Part shown: one piece after another, positions 23,118 through 33,187 of the stretch
Layout: each line of letters begins with the position of its first letter
Position numbering within the stretch: position 1 is the first letter of the stretch
NCBI GenBank assembly: GCA_030770535.1
Contig: JASVEC010000004.1
Location: 930,001-994,000 of the forward strand
Origin: Batkoa obscura
Lineage: Eukaryota; Entomophthoromycota; Entomophthoromycetes; Entomophthorales; Batkoaceae
DNA: 64,000 nt
Direction: 5' to 3'
Notes under the pieces: generated by a model
What the model was told of the DNA's origin: nothing
Seen by the model: the letters and a program-made list of their open reading frames with translations, nothing else
The model's database searches: none
Translations under genes and position numbers: made by a program

Positions 23118-24467
23118 ATGAAGCTACAGTTAGAATATTTATCAGATATTTTATTAGAAGAAGTCTTTAAATTAATCAACCCAAAAGAGCTATTTCATTT
23201 GCGTTCTTTAAATAAATATTTGTTTAATATTGTAAATCGAGCTATTGAATATAATTTATCTCGCTGCGTTTATGACAAATATGAATTTAAACAGTATAGG
23301 CGTTTACAACACTTGTTTATTGAGGGAAATGGGAAAGCAATGAAGCATTTGATTATTAAACATAGTAATTTTGAGTATTTAAATTATTGTCCTAACATAA
23401 CAGTTGTCAATTATAAAGATCTGTTTATTGAGGAAGATACTATCACAGATGACATCGATAACAGAATTGAAATTGGATTACCAAAGTTAAAGATAATAAT
23501 TATTGATCTGTTATTTGTGGGATGTTCCGATATATTAAATATATTTAGTAATTATTTGCATCAAATAGAGGTTATTCAACTCAATGGTTTATTAAATGAA
23601 AATATTCAAAGTATTATTCAATGTTTAAATCCTGACAAACTGAGATCATTTAGCTTATATTTGATTTCAAAACTCAATCTCAATGGGTTAGATACTATTA
23701 AATCCAAGTTCATTAAATTAAAATTATTATGTTTAAAATCAACTTATATCACTACTCCCAGTGAATTTAATTCTAATATCAGCTTCAACTCTAATTTAGA
23801 ATTAATAATTGAAGGTGTTTTTGATAGCAATTTCAATATGAGTTGCTTTGGAGATTTAAGTAAATTAAAAAGAGTAAAACTAATAGATAAATCAGGTATA
23901 TATTTTAATAGCAATATTAGGGATAATAATCAATTACGTAACAACAATGGTATTAGTGTTATAAGTTACTTTGATATAAATAATGCAATCAACAATGCAA
24001 ATATGAATTTGTCAACATCAAATAAAATTTATGTTAATCGAGTTTCAATTGAATTGTTAAATTTGATTTATTTATTGCCAAACATTCAAAGTATGTACAT
24101 CGATCGTTTAGATTTTGATAATAAAGGAGTATTTAATGCAAGTAAACTAACCATAAGTGATAGTAGCTATATGGAGTATACAAGCTATTTGTTTTATAAA
24201 GTCAATTTAATCAAATGCAATTTTATAAAATATATTACTATTCATAAGTTCCAATCTTGTTTTGATAGTTTATTTTATTTTATGTCTTTTTTCCCAAACC
24301 TTAAAGTAATCAAAATTACTCATTTTGTTTTAGAAAATTCAAATATTGAAGTTAAATATGACCCTATCGCTCCTCTGCTACTTATTACTCCTATGGAATC
24401 CAGTGTGGATTCAAAAGCCTATTGCGAATTAGATAAAATCCCAAAGTTATGTTGGATACAAACATAA
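23118..24467 (+). CDS. F-box/LRR-like protein
   Basis: Single-exon 449-aa protein. The N-terminus MKLQLEYLSDILLEEVFKLI then NPKELFHLRSLNKYLF reads as an F-box (about residues 1-45), which would bind Skp1 in an SCF ubiquitin ligase. The remainder has irregular leucine-rich stretches (LPKLKIIIIDLLFVG, LSKLKRVKLIDKSG, FPNLKVIKITHF), as in F-box/LRR substrate receptors. Short, divergent F-box proteins of this style are numerous in entomophthoralean fungi, so a precise target cannot be named. TTTTTTAG directly before ATG resembles a splice acceptor, so a small upstream exon cannot be excluded. Confidence 0.75.
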   Translation: MKLQLEYLSDILLEEVFKLINPKELFHLRSLNKYLFNIVNRAIEYNLSRCVYDKYEFKQYRRLQHLFIEGNGKAMKHLIIKHSNFEYLNYCPNITVVNYKDLFIEEDTITDDIDNRIEIGLPKLKIIIIDLLFVGCSDILNIFSNYLHQIEVIQLNGLLNENIQSIIQCLNPDKLRSFSLYLISKLNLNGLDTIKSKFIKLKLLCLKSTYITTPSEFNSNISFNSNLELIIEGVFDSNFNMSCFGDLSKLKRVKLIDKSGIYFNSNIRDNNQLRNNNGISVISYFDINNAINNANMNLSTSNKIYVNRVSIELLNLIYLLPNIQSMYIDRLDFDNKGVFNASKLTISDSSYMEYTSYLFYKVNLIKCNFIKYITIHKFQSCFDSLFYFMSFFPNLKVIKITHFVLENSNIEVKYDPIAPLLLITPMESSVDSKAYCELDKIPKLCWIQT

Positions 24468-24638
24468 AAAACTCATCTTACATTTATTTATTCTTTATTA
24501 ATTATAAGCTTTTTATTATACTTAAAATAAACTTTAAAGCCTTGTACATTAAAAATAAGATTATAATCATTTTAATAAAAAGTGCGTCCAAATAATATGA
24601 CCAAAATTATCAACAAAAATGCTTAAGAACAAAACAGT

Positions 24639-24663
24639 TGGGGATGTATTTTTTTGTTTAAGG
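24639..24663 (-). mobile_element. MITE, truncated left end
   Basis: Only TGGGGATGTATTTTTTTGTT and a few more bases remain before the sequence changes to unrelated DNA. Confidence 0.6.
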
Positions 24664-24812
24664 TAGTTTGACTTTTTGGGTAGATCCGTTCTGGTAAAGG
24701 TATAGAATTGCTATGGTTTAACTTGTACAGAAAAACTGACTTACTTTTAAATATTAAAATATTTGCAATTGCAATTAATGGCTAAAATAAACTTATAAAT
24801 AAAAAAATAATA

Positions 24813-24912
24813 TGAGGATATATTTTTTGTTTAAGAATTTTACTAATAGCTTTTCCACTTGAACAGCGCTTAAAAAATGGAAAAAGTGATGAAGCCAAAA
24901 AAGACACCCCCA
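24813..24912 (-). mobile_element. 100-bp MITE
   Basis: TGAGGATAT...ACACCCCCA with TA on both sides; the core is intact apart from a few substitutions. Confidence 0.8.
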
Positions 24913-25044
24913 TATAATAATCAAATAAACTATATAAAATAAATAAATAAAGAATTTATATTATTAATATTTTTTATATAATAAAGTTGTTGTAGAATTC
25001 AAATATCAATTTTCATTTTTATTTTTATTTTTATTTTTTTGATA

Positions 25045-25152
25045 TAGGGATGCTTTTTTTGGTTTCATCGGTTTCATCACTTTTTCCATCTTTAAGCGTT
25101 ATTTGAGCGGAAAAACTATTAGTAAAACTCTTAAACACAAAAAACATCCCCG
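25045..25152 (+). mobile_element. 100-bp MITE with local duplication
   Basis: Starts AGGGATG and ends ACATCCCCG. It contains GGTTTCATC twice in tandem, which makes this copy slightly longer than the others. Confidence 0.75.
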
Positions 25153-25551
25153 TAACAACTTATAACTTTTTTAATTTTTTAATATTCTTCAATCTATTTA
25201 TATTAGATTTATTTTTCATTTGATATAAGTTTTTAAAGTTTTACTATATTTATATTTTAAAGCTGCTTATTATTACTTATAATTATTTAATTAAATTAAA
25301 GGAAAAATTTAATAAATTAATAAATCAGGAGCTAAAAAATTTAATAGTTTTTTGCAATTATATGGGGGTGTCCGAATTAGCTTCAGAATTTAACTAGAAA
25401 TTAATCCAAATTTTAAGTTTTTAAATTTGTAAGTCTTTAATGTATGATTAGCTAAATTTAAAAAGCTTAAAATCAAATATAAAATTTAATTTAAAAGACT
25501 TATTTATTTATTTGTTTATTTTATTTTTTTAATTATATGTTTGTAAAAGTC

Positions 25552-25901
25552 GGTACTCAGTGATTACAGTTAAAAGCAGTCCTAGCTTAATTAACTGGCC
25601 GTAAGTCAAAAGGCCTTAGTTTATGTAGCTAAGATAGACTTAAATCAATAGGAATAGTACGCAATAAGCTACGAGCTATGTAAAATAAATAGAATACACA
25701 GGATACTACTGTAAAATCTACGTAAAATACTATAAGACTTACTGGCTTTATTAAAAGTACAATATTAGGGAGTAATTCAATTAAAAAAGCCTCGAGCTAT
25801 TATGTTGAAGGATCTCTTTTATACTCCAATTAGTTTTGTAAACAAGTTAAGTGATTATTATGTGATAATCAATCATAAAGCTGATGAAACGATATTTCAC
25901 A
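25552..25901 (+). repeat. Element B (solo-LTR-like), short form
   Basis: 350-bp TG...CA element in the 5' part of A1, related to the short forms at 40017 and 55257. The same insertion site in three A copies shows that B was already aboard before A multiplied. Relic, no coding capacity. Confidence 0.65.
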
Positions 25902-25991
25902 GTGTTTTGTACTTTTTATTAAATGTTCAATAGATATATAATATATAACTATATAATTATTTGACTTTATTTTTTATTAAAATAAAACAAA

Positions 25992-26726
25992 ATGCAAGCT
26001 TTTATAACTAAATTTCGAAATGGAATTTCTAAAAACTTTAATACGATAGGGAGAAGCACATTATATAAACATTGTAATTCATTTACATCAATTTTAACAA
26101 CTATTCACAATAACCCAGAGTTTATGGAATTTTATAATAAAACAAAAAAGGGAAAAGAAAAGCTATTAAATTTTACTATTAATAATAACAAACTCAATCA
26201 AGCAATGTATAAAATTAGTGCTTTAAAGGAAACAGGAAATAAAAACCAACAAGTAGCATTATCGACTATAGCTTCAGTATATTCTTTTGATGAATGTAAA
26301 AGTTTTGGATTTAATATAAGTAGAAATCAATATGGTTATTCAAAAATAATTAATAATAATAAAATACCAACACTACGATCTACTATTAAAAATACAAAAA
26401 AAATCAAAGATGAGCAAATCGAGATTATTATACAATATTTACTTGATAATTCAACTATTTCATCAAGATTTAGTAAAAAAAATAATGATAATAAATATTC
26501 ATCAGAGAATATATGTATATTAAATAAAAGTAGAAGAATGATATACAGTAGTAAATATTTTAATGATTTAAAAGATAAAGCAGTAGCTAGGTCAACATTT
26601 TTCAAATATAAATATATACCAAATAATTTTAAAAATCTAGCAAGAAAAACAGATTTATGTAATATATGTGCCCAGTATACAGTTAGAAAAAAGTTATTTG
26701 AAAATAAAATAAATACAATAAAGTGA
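25992..26726 (+). CDS. Transposon A transposase, N-terminal ORF1
   Basis: 244 aa, identical to the ORF at 40467-41201. It begins MQAFITKFRNGISKNFNTIG and has a basic, Asn/Lys-rich N-terminus, probably DNA-binding. A CxxC pair lies near the end (LCNICAQY, residues about 223-226), of the kind seen just before the catalytic domain in related fungal DDE transposases. It ends with a stop 3 bases into ORF2. In copy A9 the corresponding junction reads straight through without the extra 28-29 nt present here, so ORF1 and ORF2 were probably one reading frame. An antisense ORF over 26336-26605 is a shadow. Confidence 0.75.
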   Translation: MQAFITKFRNGISKNFNTIGRSTLYKHCNSFTSILTTIHNNPEFMEFYNKTKKGKEKLLNFTINNNKLNQAMYKISALKETGNKNQQVALSTIASVYSFDECKSFGFNISRNQYGYSKIINNNKIPTLRSTIKNTKKIKDEQIEIIIQYLLDNSTISSRFSKKNNDNKYSSENICILNKSRRMIYSSKYFNDLKDKAVARSTFFKYKYIPNNFKNLARKTDLCNICAQYTVRKKLFENKINTIK

Positions 26727-26992
26727 CAAAAAATAAAGCAGAGATAGAAGAATCTTTTAATAAAGAAAAAAGGTTATATAAATTACATGAATTTTGTGTT
26801 GATACTCGAAAAAACATACTTAATGAAACTATTAAAAAATTAAATGATAGAAGTTATATAACAATTTTAGACTTTAAACAAAATATGGAAATAGGAACAA
26901 AACCAGACTTAATAAATCTAGATCATTATAATAAACAAGCTATATCAATATTAAAATTTAGTGTTTTATATTTAAAAATAATAAAACAATAA
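26723..26992 (+). CDS. Transposon A transposase, middle ORF2
   Basis: 89 aa, identical in four copies (26723, 29001, 31177 and 41198). It contains ITILDFKQNMEIGTKPD, probably the first catalytic Asp on the first strand of an RNase-H-like DDE fold. It ends KIIKQ, stop; the coding signal then continues in another frame as KVYFDYLSETLNHDSAYAGD. The same break exists in every copy in the window. Confidence 0.7.
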   Translation: MTKNKAEIEESFNKEKRLYKLHEFCVDTRKNILNETIKKLNDRSYITILDFKQNMEIGTKPDLINLDHYNKQAISILKFSVLYLKIIKQ

Positions 26993-27114
26993 GCAAAGTT
27001 TATTTTGATTATTTATCTGAAACATTAAATCATGATTCAGCATATGCAGGAGATTGTTTAATTGGTTTAATATCTAAAGAGCCTTTATTTAAAAAGTTTA
27101 CAAAAATTAATATA

Positions 27115-27215
27115 TGGAGATGTATTTTTTTGTTTAAGAATTTTACTAACAATCTTTCCACTCAAATAACGCTTAAAAAATGGAAAAAGTGATGAAGCCA
27201 AAAAAAAAACCTCCA
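27115..27215 (-). mobile_element. 100-bp MITE, first of a tandem pair
   Basis: TGGAGATGT...ACCTCCA, inserted at the TA of AATTAATATA|TGGG in the transposase gene of A1; the uninterrupted site is seen in A9 at about 56797-56806. It shares a single TA (27216-27217) with the next MITE. Confidence 0.85.
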
Positions 27216-27217
27216 TA

Positions 27218-27318
27218 TGGGGATGTTTTTTTTGGCTTCATCACTTTTTCCATCTTTTAAGCGCTATTTGAGTGGAAAGATTGTTAGTAAAATTCTTAAA
27301 CAAAAAAATACACCCCCA
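27218..27318 (+). mobile_element. 100-bp MITE, second of a tandem pair
   Basis: TGGGGATGT...ACACCCCCA in the opposite orientation to its neighbour. It is followed by one TA and then directly by the terminal repeat of A2, giving a MITE-TA-MITE-TA-A chain. Confidence 0.85.
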
Positions 27319-27856
27319 TATGGGGGTGTCCGAATTGGTTTCATTTTTTTATCCAATTTTAAATTATTTTGTTATAATTTATATTGTAAGTTAGCGGAAT
27401 TTCTATCAAATTTAATATAAATTCCTGAATTAGCAAGGCTTTTACCAATATAGCATATGTAGTGATAGTAATTAAAGTTGTAATATGTAAATAAATATAT
27501 ATTTTTATAAAACTTTATTAAAAAATATTTATTATTAACTGTTTTATATTTAACACTGCAGATTTGCTATCAAATAAATAAATAATTTTAATGTTATAAT
27601 TACATTATCAATATATCGCTAAGTTAATAAATAGCTGCATGGGATGGAATGGTTAGCCCCAAAACTATATAATTAACCATCCCTATGCAACACAAGCAGT
27701 GTAATAATAGTTTTTACTTATTATTATAGCTACTTGCTCTTTGACTATTTATTAACTTAGCTATTATTAATTTAAGTAATATCAACATTTAATGATTGAT
27801 TTCTATCATTTAATAACCTACTTGCTTACTAAATATTGAAACTTTTAAATTTTCAG

Positions 27857-28168
27857 TTATTTTTGTAAGATAAGCTGGGGTTGGGTTGACCTTTTAATTT
27901 TTCTATTTTCTATAAACTTTATGACTTTAATTGAAATTATATCGTTTTTTTTTTGATCTATCAGATACTGGATAACAGTGTAGTTTATTACCACGTTTAA
28001 TAAAATGTAAGTACTTTTAATACCTTGTATTTTTATTATTTTTATTATTTTTTTTGTATCTTTGTTTCTTTCATAATTTTTAAAAAATATATTTGTTTTC
28101 CCATTATTGACAGTTGAGTTGTTAACTCTATTATGTTCACAAATAAAAATCTCAAATTTTGAAATCAA
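27857..28168 (-). pseudogene. Transposon A transposase, C-terminal piece
   Basis: 103-aa open piece beginning ISKFEIFICEHNRVNNSTVN, identical to 42300-42611 and homologous to residues 80 onward of the C-terminal ORF at 56770-57393. The catalytic WADTG and HHGKS segments are not in this open piece. Confidence 0.6.
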
Positions 28169-28269
28169 TTGATCAATATCTTCTATTTTACCTAATGCTT
28201 CAATATTATTTTTCTACTGTAAAAGATTTCCAAAATGTCCATCAATTATATTTTCTCCATGATGCTCAG

Positions 28270-28763
28270 TGCGAAATATCGCTTCATTAGCTCCAGGATT
28301 GATTATAATATGATAATCAATTCAGAGTTCCTTATATAGATTTGCTGTGAGATTTGCTGTGAGATTTGCTACCACCTGATCATGAAGAACTTATTGTCCA
28401 CGTTTTGATGTCCATACTTGGCAACTATAATAAGGAATAACTGTTATAATGTTCCATATATATAGCCACCCAGTTGGAGTATAATAGAGATTCTTCAACA
28501 TACTAACTTGAGGCTTTTTTAATTGGGTTACTCCCTGACAACGTATCATTAATAAAGTCACTAAGTCTTTCTGACAACATGTTACATAGATTTTACGGTA
28601 GTACCTTCCATTATATTTGTTTTACGTAATTTGTAGCTTATTACGTATTATTCTTATTAAGTTAAGTCTACCTTAGTTACATAAACTAAGACCATTCGAC
28701 TCAAGGCAAGTTAATTAAGCAAGAGTAGCTTTTAACTCCGACCACTGAGTATCAGCTTTCACA
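28270..28763 (-). repeat. Element B (solo-LTR-like), long form
   Basis: 494 bp, inserted in the transposase of A2. It is the inverted twin of the B copy at 41705-42198. Relic without coding capacity. Confidence 0.7.
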
Positions 28764-28805
28764 TCAGCAAAAAAATTAAGATCAATATTTAAACTACTAT
28801 TTATT

Positions 28806-28878
28806 TTTTACATTTTTTAAGCGCTATTTGAGCAGAAAGATTGTTAGTAAGATCCTTAAACAAAAAAATACATCTCCA
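28806..28878 (+). mobile_element. MITE, truncated
   Basis: The right part of a MITE ending ACATCTCCA, joined to transposase sequence on its left. The same truncated junction occurs at 41590-41657, so it was copied along with the A derivative. Confidence 0.75.
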
Positions 28879-29000
28879 TATATTAATTTTTGTAAACTTT
28901 TTAAATAAAGGCTCTTTAGATATTAAACCAATTAAACAATCTCCTGCATATGCTGAATCATGATTTAATGTTTCAGATAAATAATCAAAATAAACTTTGC

Positions 29001-29270
29001 TTATTGTTTTATTATTTTTAAATATAAAACACTAAATTTTAATATTGATATAGCTTGTTTATTATAATGATCTAGATTTATTAAGTCTGGTTTTGTTCCT
29101 ATTTCCATATTTTGTTTAAAGTCTAAAATTGTTATATAACTTCTATCATTTAATTTTTTAATAGTTTCATTAAGTATGTTTTTTCGAGTATCAACACAAA
29201 ATTCATGTAATTTATATAACCTTTTTTCTTTATTAAAAGATTCCTCTATCTCTGCTTTATTTTTTGTCAC
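29001..29270 (-). CDS. Transposon A transposase, middle ORF2 (A2)
   Basis: 89 aa, identical to the ORF at 26723-26992. The upstream ORF1 of this copy is cut by a MITE after about 60 codons, so this copy cannot make the full protein. Confidence 0.6.
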   Translation of the reverse strand: MTKNKAEIEESFNKEKRLYKLHEFCVDTRKNILNETIKKLNDRSYITILDFKQNMEIGTKPDLINLDHYNKQAISILKFSVLYLKIIKQ

Positions 29271-29446
29271 TTTATTGTATTTATTTTATTTTCAAATAAC
29301 TTTTTTCTAACTGTATACTGGGCACATATATTACATAAATCTGTTTTTCTTGCTAGATTTTTAAAATTATTTGGTATATAATTAAAAAATGTTGACCTCT
29401 AGATACTGCTTTATCTTTTAAATCATTAAAATATTTACCGTACATG

Positions 29447-29545
29447 TGGGTGTTTTTTTTGGTTTCATTATTTTTTCCATTTTTTAAGCGCTGTTTGGGC
29501 GGAAAAACTGTTAGTGAAATTCTTAAACAAAAAAATACATCCCCA
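29447..29545 (+). mobile_element. 100-bp MITE inside A2 ORF1
   Basis: TGTGGGTGT...ACATCCCCA. On the right it is joined directly to a B fragment, marking a rearranged junction. Confidence 0.8.
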
Positions 29546-29848
29546 TATAGCCATCCAGTTGGAGTATAAAAGAGATTCTTCAACATATTAACTCGAGGCT
29601 TTTTAATTGAATTGTTCCCTAATATTTTACTCTTAATAAGGCCACTTAAGTCTTTCTGACAATATCTTATGTAGATTTTACAGTAGTATCCTGTATTCTA
29701 TTTATTTTACATAGCTCTTAGCTTATTGCGTATTACTCCTATTGATTTAAGTCTATCTTAGCTACATAAACTAAGGCCTTTTGACTTACGGCCAGTTAAC
29801 TAAGCTAGAACTGCCTCTAACTCCAATTACTGAGTACTAACTTTCACA
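29546..29848 (-). repeat. Element B fragment
   Basis: About 300 bp of the family ending ACTTTCACA at 29848; the other end is lost at the MITE boundary. Confidence 0.65.
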
Positions 29849-29854
29849 AACATA

Positions 29855-29955
29855 TGGGGATGTATTTTTATGTTTAAGAATTTCACTAACAGTTTTTCCG
29901 CTCAAATAGCGCTTAAAAAACGGAAAAAATAATAAAACCTAAAAAAACACCCCCA
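29855..29955 (-). mobile_element. 100-bp MITE
   Basis: Complete copy TGGGGATGT...ACACCCCCA with TA on both sides, placed 6 bp beyond the end of the B fragment in A2. Confidence 0.88.
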
Positions 29956-30548
29956 TATATAATCAAAAAAATAAAACAAAATAAAATAAATAAAATAAGT
30001 CTTTAAGTTAAATTTTTATATTTAGTTTTAAGCTTTTTAAATTTAGCTGATCATACATTAAAGACTTACAAATTTAAAAACTTAAAATTTGGATTGATTT
30101 CTAGTTAAATTCTGAAACCAATTCGAACACCTCCATATATCCTTATAAAGCTTTATTAACAAATATTTATTATTGACTGCTTTATAACCAATATTAAAAA
30201 TTTGCTATTAAATAAATAAACAAACTATTTCAATGTTATAATTAATTATACTATTAATATGCTACTAAGTTAATAAATAGCTGCATAAGAGTAATTAGCT
30301 TTAAAACTATAAACTAACCATCTTTATATAATGTAAGCAATATAATAATAGCTTTTGTTTATTATTAAAATTACTTACTTTTTGATTATTTATTAATTCA
30401 GCAATTAATAATTTAAGCAATATTAGTATTTAATAATTGATTTTTATCATTTAACAAACTATTTACTTAATAAATATTAAAACTTTTAAATTTATTATTA
30501 TTTTTATAAAATAAGCTGGGGGTAATCTTTTAATTTTTTCATTTTTTA

Positions 30549-30917
30549 TAGACTTAACTTAATAGGGATAATACGTAATATACGCTATGAATTATGTAAA
30601 AAAAACATGATAGAAGATACTACTGTAAAATCTATGTAAGATGTTGTCAGAAAGACTTAGTGGCTTCATTAATGATACGATATCAAGGAATAATTCAGTT
30701 AAAAAGCCTCGACTTATCATGTTGAAGAATCTCTTTTATACTCTTTGCAATATGAAGTTAGGAATTCTCACAGCAAATAAAACAAGGAATCCTGGATTGG
30801 TTATACCACCATGGTTCACGGTCAAATTGATTACAAGACTACAACTAGTTTTGTAAACAAGTTGAATGATTATTATGTCATAATTAATCCAAGAGCTGAT
30901 AAAACAATATTTTCACA
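30549..30917 (+). repeat. Element B fragment
   Basis: Right-hand part of the family, ending ATTTTCACA at 30917; the left end is not recognisable. Confidence 0.6.
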
Positions 30918-31024
30918 TCCAATTATAAAAATATAATAATTTCTTATATCTGTCTATATATTAATTTCTATAAATTTTTCAAAAGCTTTTTAAATATTAA
31001 ATCAATTAAACAATCTCCTACATA

Positions 31025-31124
31025 TGGTGAAGTTTTTTTGGCTTCATCACTTTTTCCCACTTTTTAAGCGTTATTTGAGTGGAAAATTGTTAGTAAAATT
31101 CTTAAACAAAAAAATACATCCGCA
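31025..31124 (+). mobile_element. 100-bp MITE with verified empty site
   Basis: TGGTGAAGT...ACATCCGCA between ACATA and TATGCTGAATC. Copies A1, A2 and A6 have the same place uninterrupted as GCATATGCTGAATC, so the insertion duplicated the TA. Confidence 0.9.
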
Positions 31125-31176
31125 TATGCTGAATCATGATTTAATGTTTCAGATAAATAATCAAAATAAACTTTGC

Positions 31177-31446
31177 TTATTGTTTTATTATTTTTAAATA
31201 TAAAACACTAAATTTTAATATTGATATAGCTTGTTTATTATAATGATCTAGATTTATTAAGTCTGGTTTTGTTCCTATTTCCATATTTTGTTTAAAGTCT
31301 AAAATTGTTATATAACTTCTATCATTTAATTTTTTAATAGTTTCATTAAGTATGTTTTTTCGAGTATCAACACAAAATTCATGTAATTTATATAACCTTT
31401 TTTCTTTATTAAAAGATTCCTCTATCTCTGCTTTATTTTTTGTCAC
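31177..31446 (-). CDS. Transposon A transposase, middle ORF2 (A3)
   Basis: 89 aa, identical to 26723-26992. Its terminal stop is followed by the same frame change as in the other copies. Confidence 0.6.
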   Translation of the reverse strand: MTKNKAEIEESFNKEKRLYKLHEFCVDTRKNILNETIKKLNDRSYITILDFKQNMEIGTKPDLINLDHYNKQAISILKFSVLYLKIIKQ

Positions 31447-31842
31447 TTTATTGTATTTATTTTATTTTCAAATAACTTTTTTCTAACTGTATACTGGGCA
31501 CATATATTACATAAATCTGTTTTTCTTGCTAGATTTTTAAAATTATTTGGTATATATTTATATTTGAAAAATGTTGACCTAGCTACTGCTTTATCTTTTA
31601 AATCATTAAAATATTTACTACTGTATATCATTCTTCTACTTTTATTTAATATACATATATTCTCTGATGAATATTTATTATCATTATTTTTTTTATTATA
31701 AGATTCTATATAAACTTTGGTTTATTATAAATAGTTGTTAAAATCGATGTAAATGAATTACAATGTTTATATAATGTGCTTCTCTCTATCGTATTAAAAT
31801 TTTTAAAAATCACATTTTAAGGCTTAGTTATAGAAGCTTGCA
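31443..31842 (-). pseudogene. Transposon A ORF1 with central deletion (A3)
   Basis: The C-terminal 62 codons (MIYSSKYFNDLKDKAVAR...) are open and identical to A1. Upstream, the copy jumps from the FSKKNNDNKYSS region to a short N-terminal remnant near 31700-31842, so roughly half of ORF1 is missing. Confidence 0.65.
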
Positions 31843-31899
31843 TTTTATTTTTATTTTAATAAATGGTAAAGTTGAATAACTATATCTTTATATATCATA

Positions 31900-31999
31900 T
31901 AGGGATACTTTTTCTAGTTTCATCGCTTTTTCTATTTTCTAAGTACTATTTGAATATAGTAATTGTTAGTAAAATCTTTAAACAAAAAATACATTCCCA
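31900..31999 (+). mobile_element. 100-bp MITE, diverged
   Basis: AGGGATACT...ACATTCCCA with a recognisable core (TTTCATCGCTTTTTC, TTGTTAGTAAAAT). It lies in the 5' non-coding part of A3. Confidence 0.7.
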
Positions 32000-32194
32000 T
32001 ATACCTATTGAGGATTTTAATAAAAAAAGACAATTAAAATAAATCTCAAATTGAATTTTTATCTAATTTAAAACTTTACCTAAAAAAGGGCTATACTATA
32101 TAATGAAAAAATAAAATTTTATTATAAATAGGAAATTAAAATTTATAAAGTACAATAATAGATGACTATTTTAAAAGAATTTAATATCATATAT

Positions 32195-32296
32195 AGAAGA
32201 AGATGTTTTTAATTTTATCACTTTTTTTATTCTTTAAATCCTATTAAGCAGAAAATGTTAGTAAAGGTTTAAACAAAAAGAAACATTTCTTCTATA
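32195..32296 (+). mobile_element. MITE, highly degenerate
   Basis: TTTTATCACTTTTTTTATTC and AAAATGTTAGTAAAGGTTTA keep the order of the MITE core; the ends have drifted. Confidence 0.5.
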
Positions 32297-32747
32297 TTAA
32301 TGAAAAAACGATTATAATAATTTGAGATATTAAATATATAAGTTTTCATACAAAAGAAAAAGGCGGCTTAGTAGTTAGTATAGGCAGTGTATTTTTTTTG
32401 GCCATATTAAAGATTGCATTTTGCTAAAGCTATAAAAAAATATGGTCTACATTTATTATTACAGTATGAAGTTTATTCTGCTTATTAAAGTATTTTTCAT
32501 ATTACGAATACACTTGAATTCTTAAAATATCAAAAAATTACATAAAAATAGTAATAAACTTAACAAAAATGCAGGGTCCTTTTTTAAAAACAAGCTACTA
32601 AACCACCCACTTTTAATATAGTTTAAAATTTTTGTAACAAAAACTAATTTAGTTGGATTTTATTTGAGATTTTTTACAATAATAATCAAAAATGAAAACT
32701 TTAAGGCTTTTACAAGAATCAAAAATCTTTATTAAAAATGAATTATA

Positions 32748-32848
32748 TGGAGGTGTCTTTTTTGGCTTCATCACTTTTTTCATCTTTTAAGCGTTATTTG
32801 AGCGGAAAAACTGTTAGTAAAATTCTTAAACACAAAAATACATCCCCA
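32748..32848 (+). mobile_element. 100-bp MITE
   Basis: TGGAGGTGT...ACATCCCCA; TA on the left side, CA on the right. Confidence 0.8.
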
Positions 32849-33089
32849 CATCAAATCCTTGTAATAACGTTAAAATTTTTCTATTAATTTTTTATTACTT
32901 AATTTTTTCAATAATTTTAACTATTATAAACATAGCTATAGCCTTTAATTACGAGGTTAAAGCTTTTAGAGTTGTTGGTATTAGTTTTATTTTGACTTGC
33001 TCAGAAGCAAATAATAGTAGATGGATTTATAAAAATGTTATATTAATATTGTTCTTAAATATTATAAAATTAAAAGTGATTAAATTATA

Positions 33090-33187
33090 TGGGGATATCT
33101 CTTTTTGTTTAAGAGCTTTACTAACATTTTTCGACTCTCACTAGCACTTAGAAAAAGAAAAGAGTGAAGCCAAAAAAAACATCCCCC
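33090..33187 (-). mobile_element. 100-bp MITE, diverged
   Basis: TGGGGATAT...ACATCCCCC; the core is partly eroded (ACTCTCACTAGCACTT). Confidence 0.7.

Larger units (their letters stand above)
24468..25362. other. Left edge of the transposon cluster
   Basis: AT-rich spacer carrying a truncated MITE at 24639-24663 (left end only), a complete MITE at 24813-24912 and another at about 25045-25152. No gene is seen. Confidence 0.6.
25363..27114 (+). mobile_element. DNA transposon A, copy A1 (5' part)
   Basis: Starts with the terminal inverted repeat TGGGGGTGTCCGAATTAG preceded by TA. It carries element B (25552-25901), then the transposase pieces ORF1 and ORF2. It stops at a MITE at 27115, and the 3' part of A is missing. 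25552-27114 is essentially identical to 40017-41589 in copy A6, which implies very recent duplication. Confidence 0.85.
27321..30135 (-). mobile_element. DNA transposon A, copy A2
   Basis: Bounded by both terminal repeats: TGGGGGTGTCCGAATTGG at 27321 (3' end of A) and the complement of the 5' end, finishing CCTCCA at 30135. It contains B (28270-28763), a truncated MITE (about 28806-28878), ORF2 (29001-29270), a part of ORF1, a MITE (29447-29545), a B fragment and another MITE (29855-29955). 27481-28885 is a near-exact inverted copy of about 41588-42995 in A6. Confidence 0.85.
30138..32100 (-). mobile_element. DNA transposon A, copy A3
   Basis: Begins in the 3' non-coding part of A (GCTTTATTAACAAATATT..., homologous to the region left of the A9 3' terminus). 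It runs through a B fragment (30549-30917), a MITE (31025-31124), ORF2, most of ORF1 and a MITE (31900-31999) to weakly matching 5' sequence near 32.0-32.1 kb. No terminal repeat is visible at either end. Confidence 0.7.

Noticed and set aside
26336-26605. Antisense ORFs at 26336-26605, 40811-41080 and 56053-56319
   Set aside because: Shadows of the transposase ORF1, rich in Leu/Ile because they are complements of Asn/Lys codons.
30641-30856. 71-aa plus-strand ORF
   Set aside because: Lies in an element B copy; not open in other copies and without coding features.
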